A stretch of DNA of 64,000 bases from Dyella acidisoli (GTDB lineage: Bacteria; Pseudomonadota; Gammaproteobacteria; Xanthomonadales; Rhodanobacteraceae). This document shows, in pieces, positions 7,775 to 16,323 of the stretch. How positions within the stretch are numbered: the stretch's first letter is position 1; each line of letters begins with the position of its first letter. The notes beneath the pieces were generated by a model. It was not told where the DNA came from. It saw only the letters and a list, made by a program, of their open reading frames with translations, and searched no databases. Position numbers and translations under genes: made by a program. The stretch lies in the NCBI RefSeq assembly GCF_030160295.1, contig NZ_BSOB01000025.1:220305-284304 (forward strand), in the 5' to 3' direction.

Positions 7775-9430
7775 CTAAGCTTCCCGATACCAGAGCAGGA
7801 TCACGCCCACCAGCATGAAGCAGATCGGCCATACCCAGCCCGCGATACGGCCACCGCGGCCCGGCAGGCGCAGCTCCAACCAGCGCGCCCAGCCCGATGA
7901 GACGCCGGCTAGCGCCAGCGGCGTGTGGGTCAGCTCAATCAGCAATTGATCCTTCACGTTCGAAATCTGATGGCTATGCGTGAGCAGCATGGCGCCGCCT
8001 ACCGACACCAGCAGCGGGAATACCAGCGCCGCCTTCGGGCTGTGCAAGCGACCCGTGCGCACCGCCCATTCGAATAGGCCGAACATAATGATCAGCGCTA
8101 CGAAGAAGCGATGTTGCGCCACCTCCACATCACGCCACGCTGCCCAGAAGCCTTCCTGGCCCATCGGCCATACTTCGGGATCCGAGCGCACCAGCAGAAA
8201 GCCCGCCATCAGCAAGAACAGCAGTGGCCAGTGTCTGAGCCATCGCACACCCGCGCGATTGAGCAAGGCGAGCAGGCCGATCACCAAGACGAAGATGCCG
8301 GCCCAGTGATGGTTGTATTCGGACCAGGCAATGTCCTCGGCGTTGCGCGGCGCCAGCACGCCGGAGCCCGGAATGATGGCTTGTGCAGCGGCCTGATGAC
8401 GTTGCTCGGCTTCGTGGTCCAGTTGTGCCTGCGCTTGCGAGACAGCGAGCTGATCGTGATCGGGTGAAGTGAGTCGAGGCCATGCCGGCGCATTGCGCAC
8501 GGCAATTTCGTGCAGCGTGACGCGATCATTCGTGAGATCGACGGCAGGTGGTACCGACGTCAGCGATGCCGCAGCAAAGAAGATGGTGAAGCCGATGCCG
8601 ATTTCCACTTCAGCGAAACGGCGCAGGCGAATCACGGATGCATCCTGATTCTTGCGCAGCCGCTCGGTCACCAGCAGATTGCCCAGGCCGAGCAGCAGCA
8701 GCGCGACGAACATCGCGATCTTCGCACCCACCATCACGCCGTACGCGGTGCCGTAGAAGCCTTGCACATCGCCGATGTAAAACACGCTCATGATCGTGCC
8801 GGAGATGATGATGCTGGCTACACCGATCATCGACATGCGCGAAAAGCGTGCGCCGACGACACGCCAGCTGTCCACGTTCTGCAATTTGCTCAGCGCCAGC
8901 ACAAAGCAGGGGATCGCGCCGATCCAGATGGCCGCGCCGAACTGATGCAGTCCTTCCACGAACAGCAGCAGCACGTTGTTGTCGAGGCGCGCGTATGCAT
9001 GCGTGGTGAAGGTGGCCGCGGTGAGTTCCGCGGCGCCGAGCAGCAGCGGCAGGACGGCACCCAGCAACCCGCGGGACATGCGTTCGCCCAGGCATGGAAT
9101 CAGCAGTAATGCGCACACGGTCTTGATCGTGCCCGCAATCGCGAACGGTGCCTGCATGACATCAAGGAAGGTAAGGCCGACGGTGGACTTCACCACGGCC
9201 ACTTGTAGCCCGACGCCCGCGATTTCGGCCAGGATCAGGCCGATGGCACTGTAGATGGTCAATCGTGCTACGCGCCGTTCCAGATCTGCGCCTTGCGGCA
9301 ACAGATGCGCAAAGGGGCGCACGAGGAAAACCAGGAACAGGATGCCGCCAAGCGTCATCGACTGCGCGACGATGGTGAAACCGTGCAGGATGATGCTGAG
9401 GTAGCCAAAGATGTCGACGAGAAGTTCCAC
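7775..9430 (-). CDS. copD: Copper resistance protein D family membrane protein
   Basis: A 551-residue polytopic inner-membrane protein with about 12-14 hydrophobic segments. It belongs to the CopD family, which together with periplasmic CopC takes up or handles copper. It lies 3' of copC on the same strand. A large hydrophilic insertion (about residues 320-360, rich in Gln, Ala and His) separates two membrane blocks; bacterial CopD is often about 300 residues, so this is the long form. The start appears to be GTG (MELLVDIFGYL). A REP palindrome pair separates it from copC. Confidence 0.85.
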   Translation of the reverse strand: MELLVDIFGYLSIILHGFTIVAQSMTLGGILFLVFLVRPFAHLLPQGADLERRVARLTIYSAIGLILAEIAGVGLQVAVVKSTVGLTFLDVMQAPFAIAGTIKTVCALLLIPCLGERMSRGLLGAVLPLLLGAAELTAATFTTHAYARLDNNVLLLFVEGLHQFGAAIWIGAIPCFVLALSKLQNVDSWRVVGARFSRMSMIGVASIIISGTIMSVFYIGDVQGFYGTAYGVMVGAKIAMFVALLLLGLGNLLVTERLRKNQDASVIRLRRFAEVEIGIGFTIFFAAASLTSVPPAVDLTNDRVTLHEIAVRNAPAWPRLTSPDHDQLAVSQAQAQLDHEAEQRHQAAAQAIIPGSGVLAPRNAEDIAWSEYNHHWAGIFVLVIGLLALLNRAGVRWLRHWPLLFLLMAGFLLVRSDPEVWPMGQEGFWAAWRDVEVAQHRFFVALIIMFGLFEWAVRTGRLHSPKAALVFPLLVSVGGAMLLTHSHQISNVKDQLLIELTHTPLALAGVSSGWARWLELRLPGRGGRIAGWVWPICFMLVGVILLWYREA

Positions 9431-9441
9431 GGGAATGCCCG

Positions 9442-9526
9442 GTAGGTTGGGTTAGCGCAGCGTAACCCAACATTTCTAAAACGAAGCGGCGGTATTGTTG
9501 GGTTACGCTGCGCTAACCCAACCTAC
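9442..9526. repeat. Paired REP palindromes between copC and copD
   Basis: Two copies of a 31-base unit, GTAGGTTGGGTTA...TAACCCAACA, lie in opposite orientations at 9442-9472 and 9496-9526. Each folds into its own hairpin (TTGGGTTA with TAACCCAA around GCGCAGCG) and the two can pair with each other, the classic BIME layout. A related unit is at 45624-45664. It sits inside an apparent copC-copD transcript, where it could stabilise the copC message. Confidence 0.85.
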
Positions 9527-9542
9527 GCAGTTAGGCGCAGGA

Positions 9543-9908
9543 TTACTGCTTCGCCACCACCGTAAACGGCAGATCGCCGCGCGTGATGTGACCATCCAGT
9601 GCAAGTGCTTGCCAGCGCAGCGTGTATGCGCCCGGCGTCAGATCGGCGCTGGTGTCGAGTTCATTGCTCTTGCTGTCGGCAACGATGGTCAACACCGTTT
9701 CGGTCTTATCGGGGCCGATCAGCACAAGGCGCGAACGGTGTTGGTCGATCTTGCTGTTGTACTTGAACATCATCTGCACGTGGCCGGCAGCCAGCGTGCC
9801 ATTCGGCTTAGGCGTACTGTCGAGCAGGATGGCATGCGCAGAGGCTGCCATGCTGACGAATGCGCACGCGGCGGCGACCAGGAAGGATCCAAAACGATGC
9901 GAGGACAT
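9543..9908 (-). CDS. copC: Periplasmic copper-binding protein CopC
   Basis: A 121-residue secreted CopC-domain protein. The signal peptide (about residues 1-24) ends ASA, so the mature protein would begin His-Ala, the N-terminal histidine that binds Cu(II) in CopC. The cupredoxin-like features include LLDSTPKPNGTL, the block FKYNSKID and the C-terminal DGHITRGDLPFTV. Its start is 21 bases from the hpnG stop on the same strand, so sqs-shc-hpnG-copC-copD may be one transcript. Confidence 0.92.
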   Translation of the reverse strand: MSSHRFGSFLVAAACAFVSMAASAHAILLDSTPKPNGTLAAGHVQMMFKYNSKIDQHRSRLVLIGPDKTETVLTIVADSKSNELDTSADLTPGAYTLRWQALALDGHITRGDLPFTVVAKQ

Positions 9909-9929
9909 GGTGGGAGTTCTCCAGACGGA

Positions 9930-10667
9930 TTAGCGATGCCAGCCCAGCGTCGGCCCCGTCGCTTCGGCGGCGGCGCGCAACGCCTGCGTGGCGCGTTGCA
10001 TACGTGAGTATAGTCGGGGCAGCTCGCGCACAAGCGACGGCTGCTGGCAAAAGGCCACCATCAGACGCCATGGGCGCGGACGCCCCCAGGCATCGACGCT
10101 GCCATTCAGTGCTTCAGGAATGGCATCGTTCACTTCGTCGACGATGGCACGCAGCACGACGAACGGCAGGCCATGCTCCTGGGCAATCGCCGCAACGGCG
10201 GCGCTTTCCATGTCTACTGCAAACGCCGTGTAGTGCTGATGAGCGGCACGCTTGGCTGCGGAGGTCAGCAACGGCGAGGTAACGCTGAGCAGGGCGCCTT
10301 CCATATGGAGCGGCGCTGGAGCGGCAGTGAGCTGCTGTTGCAGACTGGCGCGCCAAGTGGAATCCGTCACATACGCGCGGCCTTCGTCATCCAATACGCG
10401 TTCCGGACAGAACAGCGCTCCGTTGTGCAGTTGGTCGTTGAGCGCTCCTGCTACGCCGAACACGGCCAACGCAGTTGCGCCGGCTGTAACCAATGCTTCC
10501 GCAGTGTGGCGCGCAGCCTTCGGTCCCATGCCGCTTATGCACAGCGCGGCGCCGTTAGTCAGTGCTGTGATGCTGCCTGGCGTTGCGGCGTGCGAAGTGA
10601 GTGTTTTGGCTTCCGATGCCAGCGCGACGACGATGCCGATGGCGCGAATGGCCGCGTTCGTGCTCAA
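9930..10667 (-). CDS. hpnG: Hopanoid-associated nucleoside phosphorylase HpnG
   Basis: About 245 residues of the PNP/MTA-nucleosidase fold. In the hopanoid pathway HpnG removes adenine from adenosylhopane to give phosphoribosylhopane. Landmarks are IGIVVALASEAKTL at the N-terminus, ALCISGMGPKAA (phosphate/nucleoside site) and AVDMESAAVAAIA with the conserved Met-Glu that binds ribose. The frame stays open far into shc, but the best start is the TTG at 10667, which overlaps the shc stop in TTGA and leads straight into the fold. Confidence 0.88.
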   Translation of the reverse strand: MSTNAAIRAIGIVVALASEAKTLTSHAATPGSITALTNGAALCISGMGPKAARHTAEALVTAGATALAVFGVAGALNDQLHNGALFCPERVLDDEGRAYVTDSTWRASLQQQLTAAPAPLHMEGALLSVTSPLLTSAAKRAAHQHYTAFAVDMESAAVAAIAQEHGLPFVVLRAIVDEVNDAIPEALNGSVDAWGRPRPWRLMVAFCQQPSLVRELPRLYSRMQRATQALRAAAEATGPTLGWHR

Positions 10668-12637
10668 GCCGCGGCCGATTGCTGCAACTGACGGTAGCGA
10701 GACAGCGCCCATAGCGGGAAGTACGCGGTGTAACCGTGATACTTGAGGTAATACACGCGTGGGAAGCCCGGCGCATTGTGCGAGGGGTGGAACCACAGGC
10801 CCTCGGCGTGCTGGTTGGCGAGCAGGAAATCGATGCCGCGACGCACCGACTCCGCATGCACTTCGCCCACCGCCAACTGCGCGAGCAAGGCCCACGCCGT
10901 GGATTGCGGTGTGCTCGCACCATGGTTGCTGCCGCGCAAAGCCGGATCGATGTAGCTATCGTTGGTTTCACCCCAGCCGCCGTCGGCGTTCTGGCGCGAG
11001 CGCAACCATTCCACTGCTTTGCGGATGTACGGCTGCTGCGGATCCTCGCCCGCCAGTGCGATGCCGGCCAGCACACTCCAGGTGCCGTAGATGTAGTTGC
11101 TGCCCCAGCGCCCCCAGAAGCTGCCGTCTTCCAACTGCGTGGTACGCAGATAGTCGATGCAACGACGCAGCACTTCGCGATCTTGTGGACGCGCCACCAC
11201 GCCCAGCGCTGCAACGATGCGACCCGATACATCTTCGGTCGGCGGATCGAGCAAGGCGCCGTGATCGGCGAAGGGAATCGCATTGAGGTAGTAGTACGTG
11301 TTGTCTGCATCGAACGCAGCGAAACCGCCGTTTTTCGATTGCAGGCCGATCATCCAGTCCATGGCGCGATCGATGTTCATGCGATGGCGGCCGGGTTCGC
11401 CGCGACGACGATCCTGGATATGCAACAGCGCCGCGGCGACGGCGGTGTCGTCGATATCCGGGTAGTACGCATTGTTGTACTGGAATGCCCAGCCACCTGG
11501 TGCCAGATCCGGCGCACGCACGGCCCAGTCGCCTTTCAGTTCCAGTTCCTGCTTCGAAACAAGCCAGTCGATCGACTTGTCGATGGCACCCTGCGTTTGC
11601 GCGCCATCGCTGGTATGCATCAGCGTCAGCGCACTCCACACGGTGTCCCAGATCGGCGATACGCAAGGCTGGCAGTACGCTGAGCCGTCGTCGCGATGCA
11701 CCACCAGCTTCTGGATCGAACGCAGGCAGGTTTGCCGTGCAGGATGGTCCTTCGGATAACCGAGCAGAGCCATCGCTTCAAGGCTGTTGACCATCGGCGG
11801 GAAGATCGCGCCGATGCCATCTTCGCCGTTGAGGCGCGGCATGAACCAATCCACGGCTTTCTTGACGGCGCGCTGCCGAATCGACTTCGGCATGAAGCGG
11901 TCGGCGAAGCGACCGATCTTATCCAATACAAGAAAGGTGCGATTGAGCAGGCCGCCGCGAACGAAATAGTGGTGTTCTTGCTCCGGCGGCGTGACGAACA
12001 GCTCGCGGATATGCACTTTGCGCGGATTCGCTGCCTTGGCCTTCAGCGAGCACAGAATCGTTAGCGGCACCAGCGTGGTACGCGCCCAGTACGAGATCTT
12101 GTCGATATGGAACGGAAACCAGCGCGGCAGCAGCATGATTTCCACCGGCACGTACGGCGTAGCGCGCCACGGTACCTGTTCGAACAGCGCAAGCAGGATG
12201 CGCGTGAACACGTTGGCCTTGGCGGCGCCGCCTTGCGCAAGGATCGCCTTGCGCGCGATGCGCATGTGCTCGGCTTCCGGATCGTCGCCCGCTGCCTTCA
12301 GCGCGTAATACGCCTTCACCGTGGCCGACAGGTCGAGCGCGCCACCGTGATATTGCGGCCAGCCGCCGTGTCCGTCCTTCACCTGGGTGGCGCGCAAGTA
12401 GCGCGCCATTTTTTCCTGCAGCACATCGTCGATGTCATCCATGAAATGCATCATCAGGATGTATTCGGCGGTGATGGTGCAGTCGGACTCCAGCTCGAAG
12501 CACCAATGGCCATCCTGGTGCTGACGCGCCAGCAAGGCGACACGGCCACGTTCGATCGCATCATCCAGTCCGCTCGCGGCGGCGTTCTGGAAAAGATCGG
12601 TGGTGGTCGTGGTCGTCTTGTGTGTAAACGAATTCAT
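10664..12637 (-). CDS. shc: Squalene-hopene cyclase
   Basis: A 657-residue monotopic membrane enzyme that cyclises squalene to hopene/hopanol. The catalytic acid motif DIDDTA lies at 394-399 (the DxDD motif of cyclases). Several QW-type repeats are visible, such as QDGHWCFELE near 41-50, DGSFWGRWG and ADGGWGETNDSY in the C-terminal half. The length matches the family. The start ATG overlaps the squalene synthase stop by 4 bp (ATGA) and the stop overlaps hpnG, so three steps appear translationally coupled. Confidence 0.97.
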   Translation of the reverse strand: MNSFTHKTTTTTTDLFQNAAASGLDDAIERGRVALLARQHQDGHWCFELESDCTITAEYILMMHFMDDIDDVLQEKMARYLRATQVKDGHGGWPQYHGGALDLSATVKAYYALKAAGDDPEAEHMRIARKAILAQGGAAKANVFTRILLALFEQVPWRATPYVPVEIMLLPRWFPFHIDKISYWARTTLVPLTILCSLKAKAANPRKVHIRELFVTPPEQEHHYFVRGGLLNRTFLVLDKIGRFADRFMPKSIRQRAVKKAVDWFMPRLNGEDGIGAIFPPMVNSLEAMALLGYPKDHPARQTCLRSIQKLVVHRDDGSAYCQPCVSPIWDTVWSALTLMHTSDGAQTQGAIDKSIDWLVSKQELELKGDWAVRAPDLAPGGWAFQYNNAYYPDIDDTAVAAALLHIQDRRRGEPGRHRMNIDRAMDWMIGLQSKNGGFAAFDADNTYYYLNAIPFADHGALLDPPTEDVSGRIVAALGVVARPQDREVLRRCIDYLRTTQLEDGSFWGRWGSNYIYGTWSVLAGIALAGEDPQQPYIRKAVEWLRSRQNADGGWGETNDSYIDPALRGSNHGASTPQSTAWALLAQLAVGEVHAESVRRGIDFLLANQHAEGLWFHPSHNAPGFPRVYYLKYHGYTAYFPLWALSRYRQLQQSAAA

Positions 12638-13803
12638 TGATGCTGTACTTCCTGTACATCAGCCGGTTCGCGCCACGCGAGATCGACGATGTGCGGGATG
12701 GAGCGCTTGGGCCAGGTGCGGGCGGGCGTGGAGGGTTCGCTCCATTCGGCCGTCAGCGGGGTCAGCGGCAGGCCGCGTGCGGTCGTGGCGAACAGCCAGC
12801 GCAGGCCGGCGTTCGACTTGCCCAGCAGACGCGTAAGCAGGATGGTGCGTGCCACCGCCTTGCGCGAGATCTTGACCTGCGTGCCGGCAGAGAAATCGAG
12901 ATTGTTCTGTAGGTTGCGCAACGTGAGCAGCGCCATGCCGATGGCCCATAGGCAGAAACGGCGAATGCCGGCGTGCTTGGTGGGAATCAGCAGGGTGTAA
13001 TCGAGCGCCTGACGCAGATGCGCGTGTGCGATACCCACGAGCTCGGACATGGTGGCCGCATAGCCGGCATTCTGCTTGCCTGCTTGTAGCGTTGCGAGCT
13101 TCACGCCGTGAAGCGCAAACATGTCCTGCGGCAGCCAGCAAGCGCCGCGTGTGCGGTCTTCCCACTGGTCCTTGAGGATGTTCACCATCTGCAGGCCCTG
13201 GCCGAACGACACGGCCAGACGCAGCATGGTGTTGCGGTGTGGCGCCAGCAGTGGCTCGAAATCGACGAATAGCTCGGTGAGCATTTCGCCGACCACGCCG
13301 GCTACGCAGTAGCAGTAGCGATCCAGGTCATGCAGCGTCGGCAGGCCTTGCAGGCCGGCCTTGCGCTGAAAGTCGTGCATGCCGTGCGACATGATGCGCA
13401 GGCATTTCACGATCGATGTCTGTTGCGACGGCGAAAGGCTGCGCGTCACTTCCAGCACCAGCGGCAGCTGCTGCATCAGATCGCGTTCGGCTTCCAGCGT
13501 GCTGTTCGACAGCAGCGGTGCGACTTCGTCCGCCACATCCTGTGCATCGGCATCACCGGTGACCGCATCGACGAACGCGTTTTCGAACGCGCGCTTTTGC
13601 TCGGCCGACAGTGCCGGCTCGTCTTCGATGGTGTCCGCGATGCGGCAAAGCAGATAAGCATTCGCGACGGCGCGCCGCAGCTCCGGTGGAAGCTGCGGGA
13701 TGGTCAGCGCAAAAGTTCGGGACACCTTCGGCAGGATCGCGTCCTGGTAAGTGTCGGCCTTCGCGCGTTCGGTGCCGGCGGTAGCAGGGTTCAATTCGAT
13801 CAT
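12634..13803 (-). CDS. sqs: Squalene synthase (eukaryote-type farnesyl-diphosphate farnesyltransferase)
   Basis: A 389-residue trans-isoprenyl diphosphate synthase of the squalene/phytoene synthase family that joins two FPP to squalene. The aspartate motifs are DTIED (57-61) and DQWED (212-216), and YCYCVAGVVGEML (163-175) is the signature block. Length and motif wording are those of one-enzyme squalene synthases rather than the HpnC/HpnD pair, and no hpnC, hpnD or hpnE is present. No C-terminal membrane anchor is obvious. ATG at 13803 gives the family N-terminus; the frame is open further upstream. First gene of sqs-shc-hpnG. Confidence 0.9.
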   Translation of the reverse strand: MIELNPATAGTERAKADTYQDAILPKVSRTFALTIPQLPPELRRAVANAYLLCRIADTIEDEPALSAEQKRAFENAFVDAVTGDADAQDVADEVAPLLSNSTLEAERDLMQQLPLVLEVTRSLSPSQQTSIVKCLRIMSHGMHDFQRKAGLQGLPTLHDLDRYCYCVAGVVGEMLTELFVDFEPLLAPHRNTMLRLAVSFGQGLQMVNILKDQWEDRTRGACWLPQDMFALHGVKLATLQAGKQNAGYAATMSELVGIAHAHLRQALDYTLLIPTKHAGIRRFCLWAIGMALLTLRNLQNNLDFSAGTQVKISRKAVARTILLTRLLGKSNAGLRWLFATTARGLPLTPLTAEWSEPSTPARTWPKRSIPHIVDLAWREPADVQEVQHQ

Positions 13804-14198
13804 GGATATGCCTCGAGCACCGGAATTATGACACACCCATACGGGTACGAATCCGACATGTTGGTTCCATGCGCGACGTTTACGCGGGCAGATGGCTTGG
13901 ATGATATGCGCACGATGCGGCTGGCTCGGGGCTGGCAGGGTGGGGTGGGCATCGCAATATGCTGAAGCACATAGGGTGCATGGACAAGTCTGCATCGTTC
14001 CAGAAGATGCAGCTCAGACCCTCAGCGTTGAAATGCTCATGAAAGGATGGCGACGGAAGGACGGTGTGCGCCGACCCGAGCGCTGCAGCATCGGTATGCG
14101 ATTTTCATCCATAATCGCCGGATGACCATCCCAACTTCTTCGAAGGCGCGTGTTCTCGTTCCCTGCGCGCCATGGTTCGTCATCAGGGTGATTGCATC
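13804..14198. promoter_or_regulatory. 395-bp divergent spacer between the sqs operon and hpnA
   Basis: No convincing ORF. Both the sqs-shc-hpnG unit (minus) and hpnA (plus) must be transcribed from here. I see an AT-rich block near 14100-14115 (ATTTTCATCCATAAT) that could supply a -10 element for hpnA, but no clear -35. No riboswitch or repeated element is evident. Confidence 0.35.
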
Positions 14199-15179
14199 GT
14201 GAGAGCGCTGGTTACCGGAGCCACCGGATTCGTCGGTTCGGCGATGGCGCGCCGTCTGTTGCGCGACGGCCACAGCGTCCGCGTGCTGGCGCGTGCGGGC
14301 TCGAGTCGCAGCAATCTCCAGGGCCTGGACGTGGAAGTGGTCGAAGGCGACCTTACCCGGCCGGAAAGCTTGCTGCCCGCTTGCGATGGCTGCGATGCGC
14401 TGTTCCATGTTGCCGCCGATTACCGCTTGTGGGCACCTGATCCTTCGGAACTCTACCGCGCCAATGTTGATGGCACGCGCGCGATTCTGGAAGCGGCCAA
14501 GCGTGTTGGCGTAAAGCGCATCGTCTACACCAGCAGCGTGGCCACGCTGGGCATTCCCAAGGACGGCACACCTGGCGGTGAAACCACGCCGGTCACCGTG
14601 GACGACATGATCGGCCACTACAAGCGCTCCAAGTTTCTGGCCGAGGAAGTGGCCCGGCAGCTCGCGGCGGAAGGCACACCGGTAGTGATCGTCAATCCGT
14701 CCACGCCAATCGGTCCGTACGACATCAAGCCCACGCCCACCGGCCGCATCGTGCGTGACGCGATGGCAGGACGCCTGCCGGCCTATGTCGATACCGGCCT
14801 CAACATCGTGCACGTGGAAGACGTGGCCGAGGGGCATTGGCTGGCGCACGAACACGGCGTGGTCGGCGAGCGCTACATCCTCGGCGGTTTCAACATGAGC
14901 CTGCGTGAAGTGCTGACCGAGATCGCCGATATCGCCGGGCGCTCGCCGCCGAAGGTGCGTCTGCCGCACGCAGCGGTGATGCCGGTGGCTTATGTTGCCG
15001 AAGCCTGGGCCAGGGTGACCGGCATGCATCCGATCGCTACGGTCGAAGAAGTGCGCATGTCCAAGAAACGCATGTTTTTTACCAGCGCCAAGGCAGAGCG
15101 TGAGCTGGGGTATACAGCGCGGCCGGCGCGCTTGGCGCTGGAAGATGCGGTGCGGTGGTTTCAGCAGCAGTCGCACTGA
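14199..15179 (+). CDS. hpnA: Hopanoid-associated sugar epimerase HpnA
   Basis: A 326-residue extended SDR (NAD-dependent epimerase/dehydratase) found in hopanoid loci; its exact substrate is not established. The Rossmann motif TGATGFVGSAMARRLL is at the N-terminus, the catalytic YTSS...HYKRSK gives the YxxxK pair, and VNPSTPIGPYDIKPTPTG is the family block. The preferred start is GTG at 14199 (MRALVTG), with AGGGTG just upstream; ATG at 14172 would add nine unsupported residues. It is transcribed away from sqs-shc. Confidence 0.92.
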   Translation: MRALVTGATGFVGSAMARRLLRDGHSVRVLARAGSSRSNLQGLDVEVVEGDLTRPESLLPACDGCDALFHVAADYRLWAPDPSELYRANVDGTRAILEAAKRVGVKRIVYTSSVATLGIPKDGTPGGETTPVTVDDMIGHYKRSKFLAEEVARQLAAEGTPVVIVNPSTPIGPYDIKPTPTGRIVRDAMAGRLPAYVDTGLNIVHVEDVAEGHWLAHEHGVVGERYILGGFNMSLREVLTEIADIAGRSPPKVRLPHAAVMPVAYVAEAWARVTGMHPIATVEEVRMSKKRMFFTSAKAERELGYTARPARLALEDAVRWFQQQSH

Positions 15180-15212
15180 AGTTGCCTGCTCGCTCAATAA
15201 CCCACACGGGCC

Positions 15213-15300
15213 GCCATTCCCGCGAAAGCGGGAATCCATTTTTCTCTGATGCGAAAAGCGAGGATGGATTCCCGCTTCCGCGGGAATGACGGCCCGTGTG
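15213..15300. repeat. Palindromic repeat pair (CATTCCCGCGAAAGCGGGAATCCA family)
   Basis: The left unit CCATTCCCGCGAAAGCGGGA (from 15215) and a right unit containing GATTCCCGCTTCCGCGGGAA are inverted copies that each form a hairpin. The outer ends ACACGGGCCG and CGGCCCGTGT also pair. It lies between convergent hpnA and the diiron gene and can act as a bidirectional terminator. It is related to 4384-4424. Confidence 0.75.
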
Positions 15301-15315
15301 GATTACGCCGTAGGT

Positions 15316-16323
15316 TTATTTCTTCTGCTTGCGCCGCTCGAAAAACCGCAATACCGGCAACGCACACTTCACCAGGAACGGCATCGTAGTCGGCCGCAGC
15401 AGGCGTTGATCGTAGCCTGCAAAACGGCGATCGTTTTCACTGACACACGTTGCCATCAACTCCGCCACGCTCAAATCCTGCTCCGTCATGGACTGCGCGC
15501 CGGTGACGGTGAAGTTGTTATCCTGCGCGTGTTCGTTGCCGTCGCCATCCAGGCTCTTGGCGAGTTCCATGCGTTCCATCCCGAGGAACCACCACACGCG
15601 GAATACTTTCCATTCGAAGGCGATGCGCTGGAGCAGGTTGAGGTTCCTGCGATGCCACGCCACCCAGTTGGCGAACAACAGGATATGCCGGCATTCCTCC
15701 TGCATCACCGGCTCGAAGGTGTCGATCAGTTCGGGCGGAAACAGGCCTGAATCATGTGCCACCTTGAACAAGCCGAACGCGAAAAAGCTATCGATGCATT
15801 CGCTGTAACCCGTTACCAGATAGGCCCATTCCGGGTCTTTCGGATATTCGTACGGCGGCTCCGGCACCAGCGGAATGCCGTAGTGCTGCACCATCTTGGA
15901 AAGCACTTCCTTGTGGCGGTTTTCTTCCCACGCGTTCTGCGCCAGCGCGTTGCGCATCTCCGGATCGGTGATCGTGCGCGCGTAGGCAGCCATGCGCAGG
16001 CGGGCCTTGCCCTCGGTCTGCACGGCGATATCCCAGATCGGCAGCGAGGTGATGCGATGCAGGGCCGCTTCATCCAGCGTCGGCCATTTGAGCACCGACG
16101 GCCGATACGGGTTGAAGGTTTCTTCGAACATGCGGCACATCATCTGCTTGTGCATGTTCGAGCCGTACTTGAGACGTTCCCGCTCATTGCTCGACCAACG
16201 CCGCGTGCGCGTCTCGGATGCGGCGATGGTGGCTGCATCCGGCTCCCCTTCGGGCAGCACCGGCTCGTGATAGCCGGGCACTAGTGCTTCTGGGTCAAAA
16301 GCGTCGTGTTCGAACGTCATCAT
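15316..16323 (-). CDS. Ferritin-like diiron protein in the hopanoid operon
   Basis: A 335-residue, mostly helical protein with a complete diiron-carboxylate ligand pattern: Glu104, Glu134-x-x-His137, Glu175 and Glu210-x-x-His213. That E/ExxH/E/ExxH spacing is typical of ferritin-like oxygenases and R2-like proteins, not of storage ferritin. There is no signal peptide; the C-terminus ends in a basic RRKQKK tail that could favour membrane contact. Its start overlaps the hpnL stop by 4 bp and hpnK-hpnL are likewise coupled, so a role in hopanoid modification is likely (inference). The reaction is unknown to me; an O2-dependent hydroxylation or desaturation of the hopanoid side chain would fit. 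Confidence 0.8.
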   Translation of the reverse strand: MMTFEHDAFDPEALVPGYHEPVLPEGEPDAATIAASETRTRRWSSNERERLKYGSNMHKQMMCRMFEETFNPYRPSVLKWPTLDEAALHRITSLPIWDIAVQTEGKARLRMAAYARTITDPEMRNALAQNAWEENRHKEVLSKMVQHYGIPLVPEPPYEYPKDPEWAYLVTGYSECIDSFFAFGLFKVAHDSGLFPPELIDTFEPVMQEECRHILLFANWVAWHRRNLNLLQRIAFEWKVFRVWWFLGMERMELAKSLDGDGNEHAQDNNFTVTGAQSMTEQDLSVAELMATCVSENDRRFAGYDQRLLRPTTMPFLVKCALPVLRFFERRKQKK

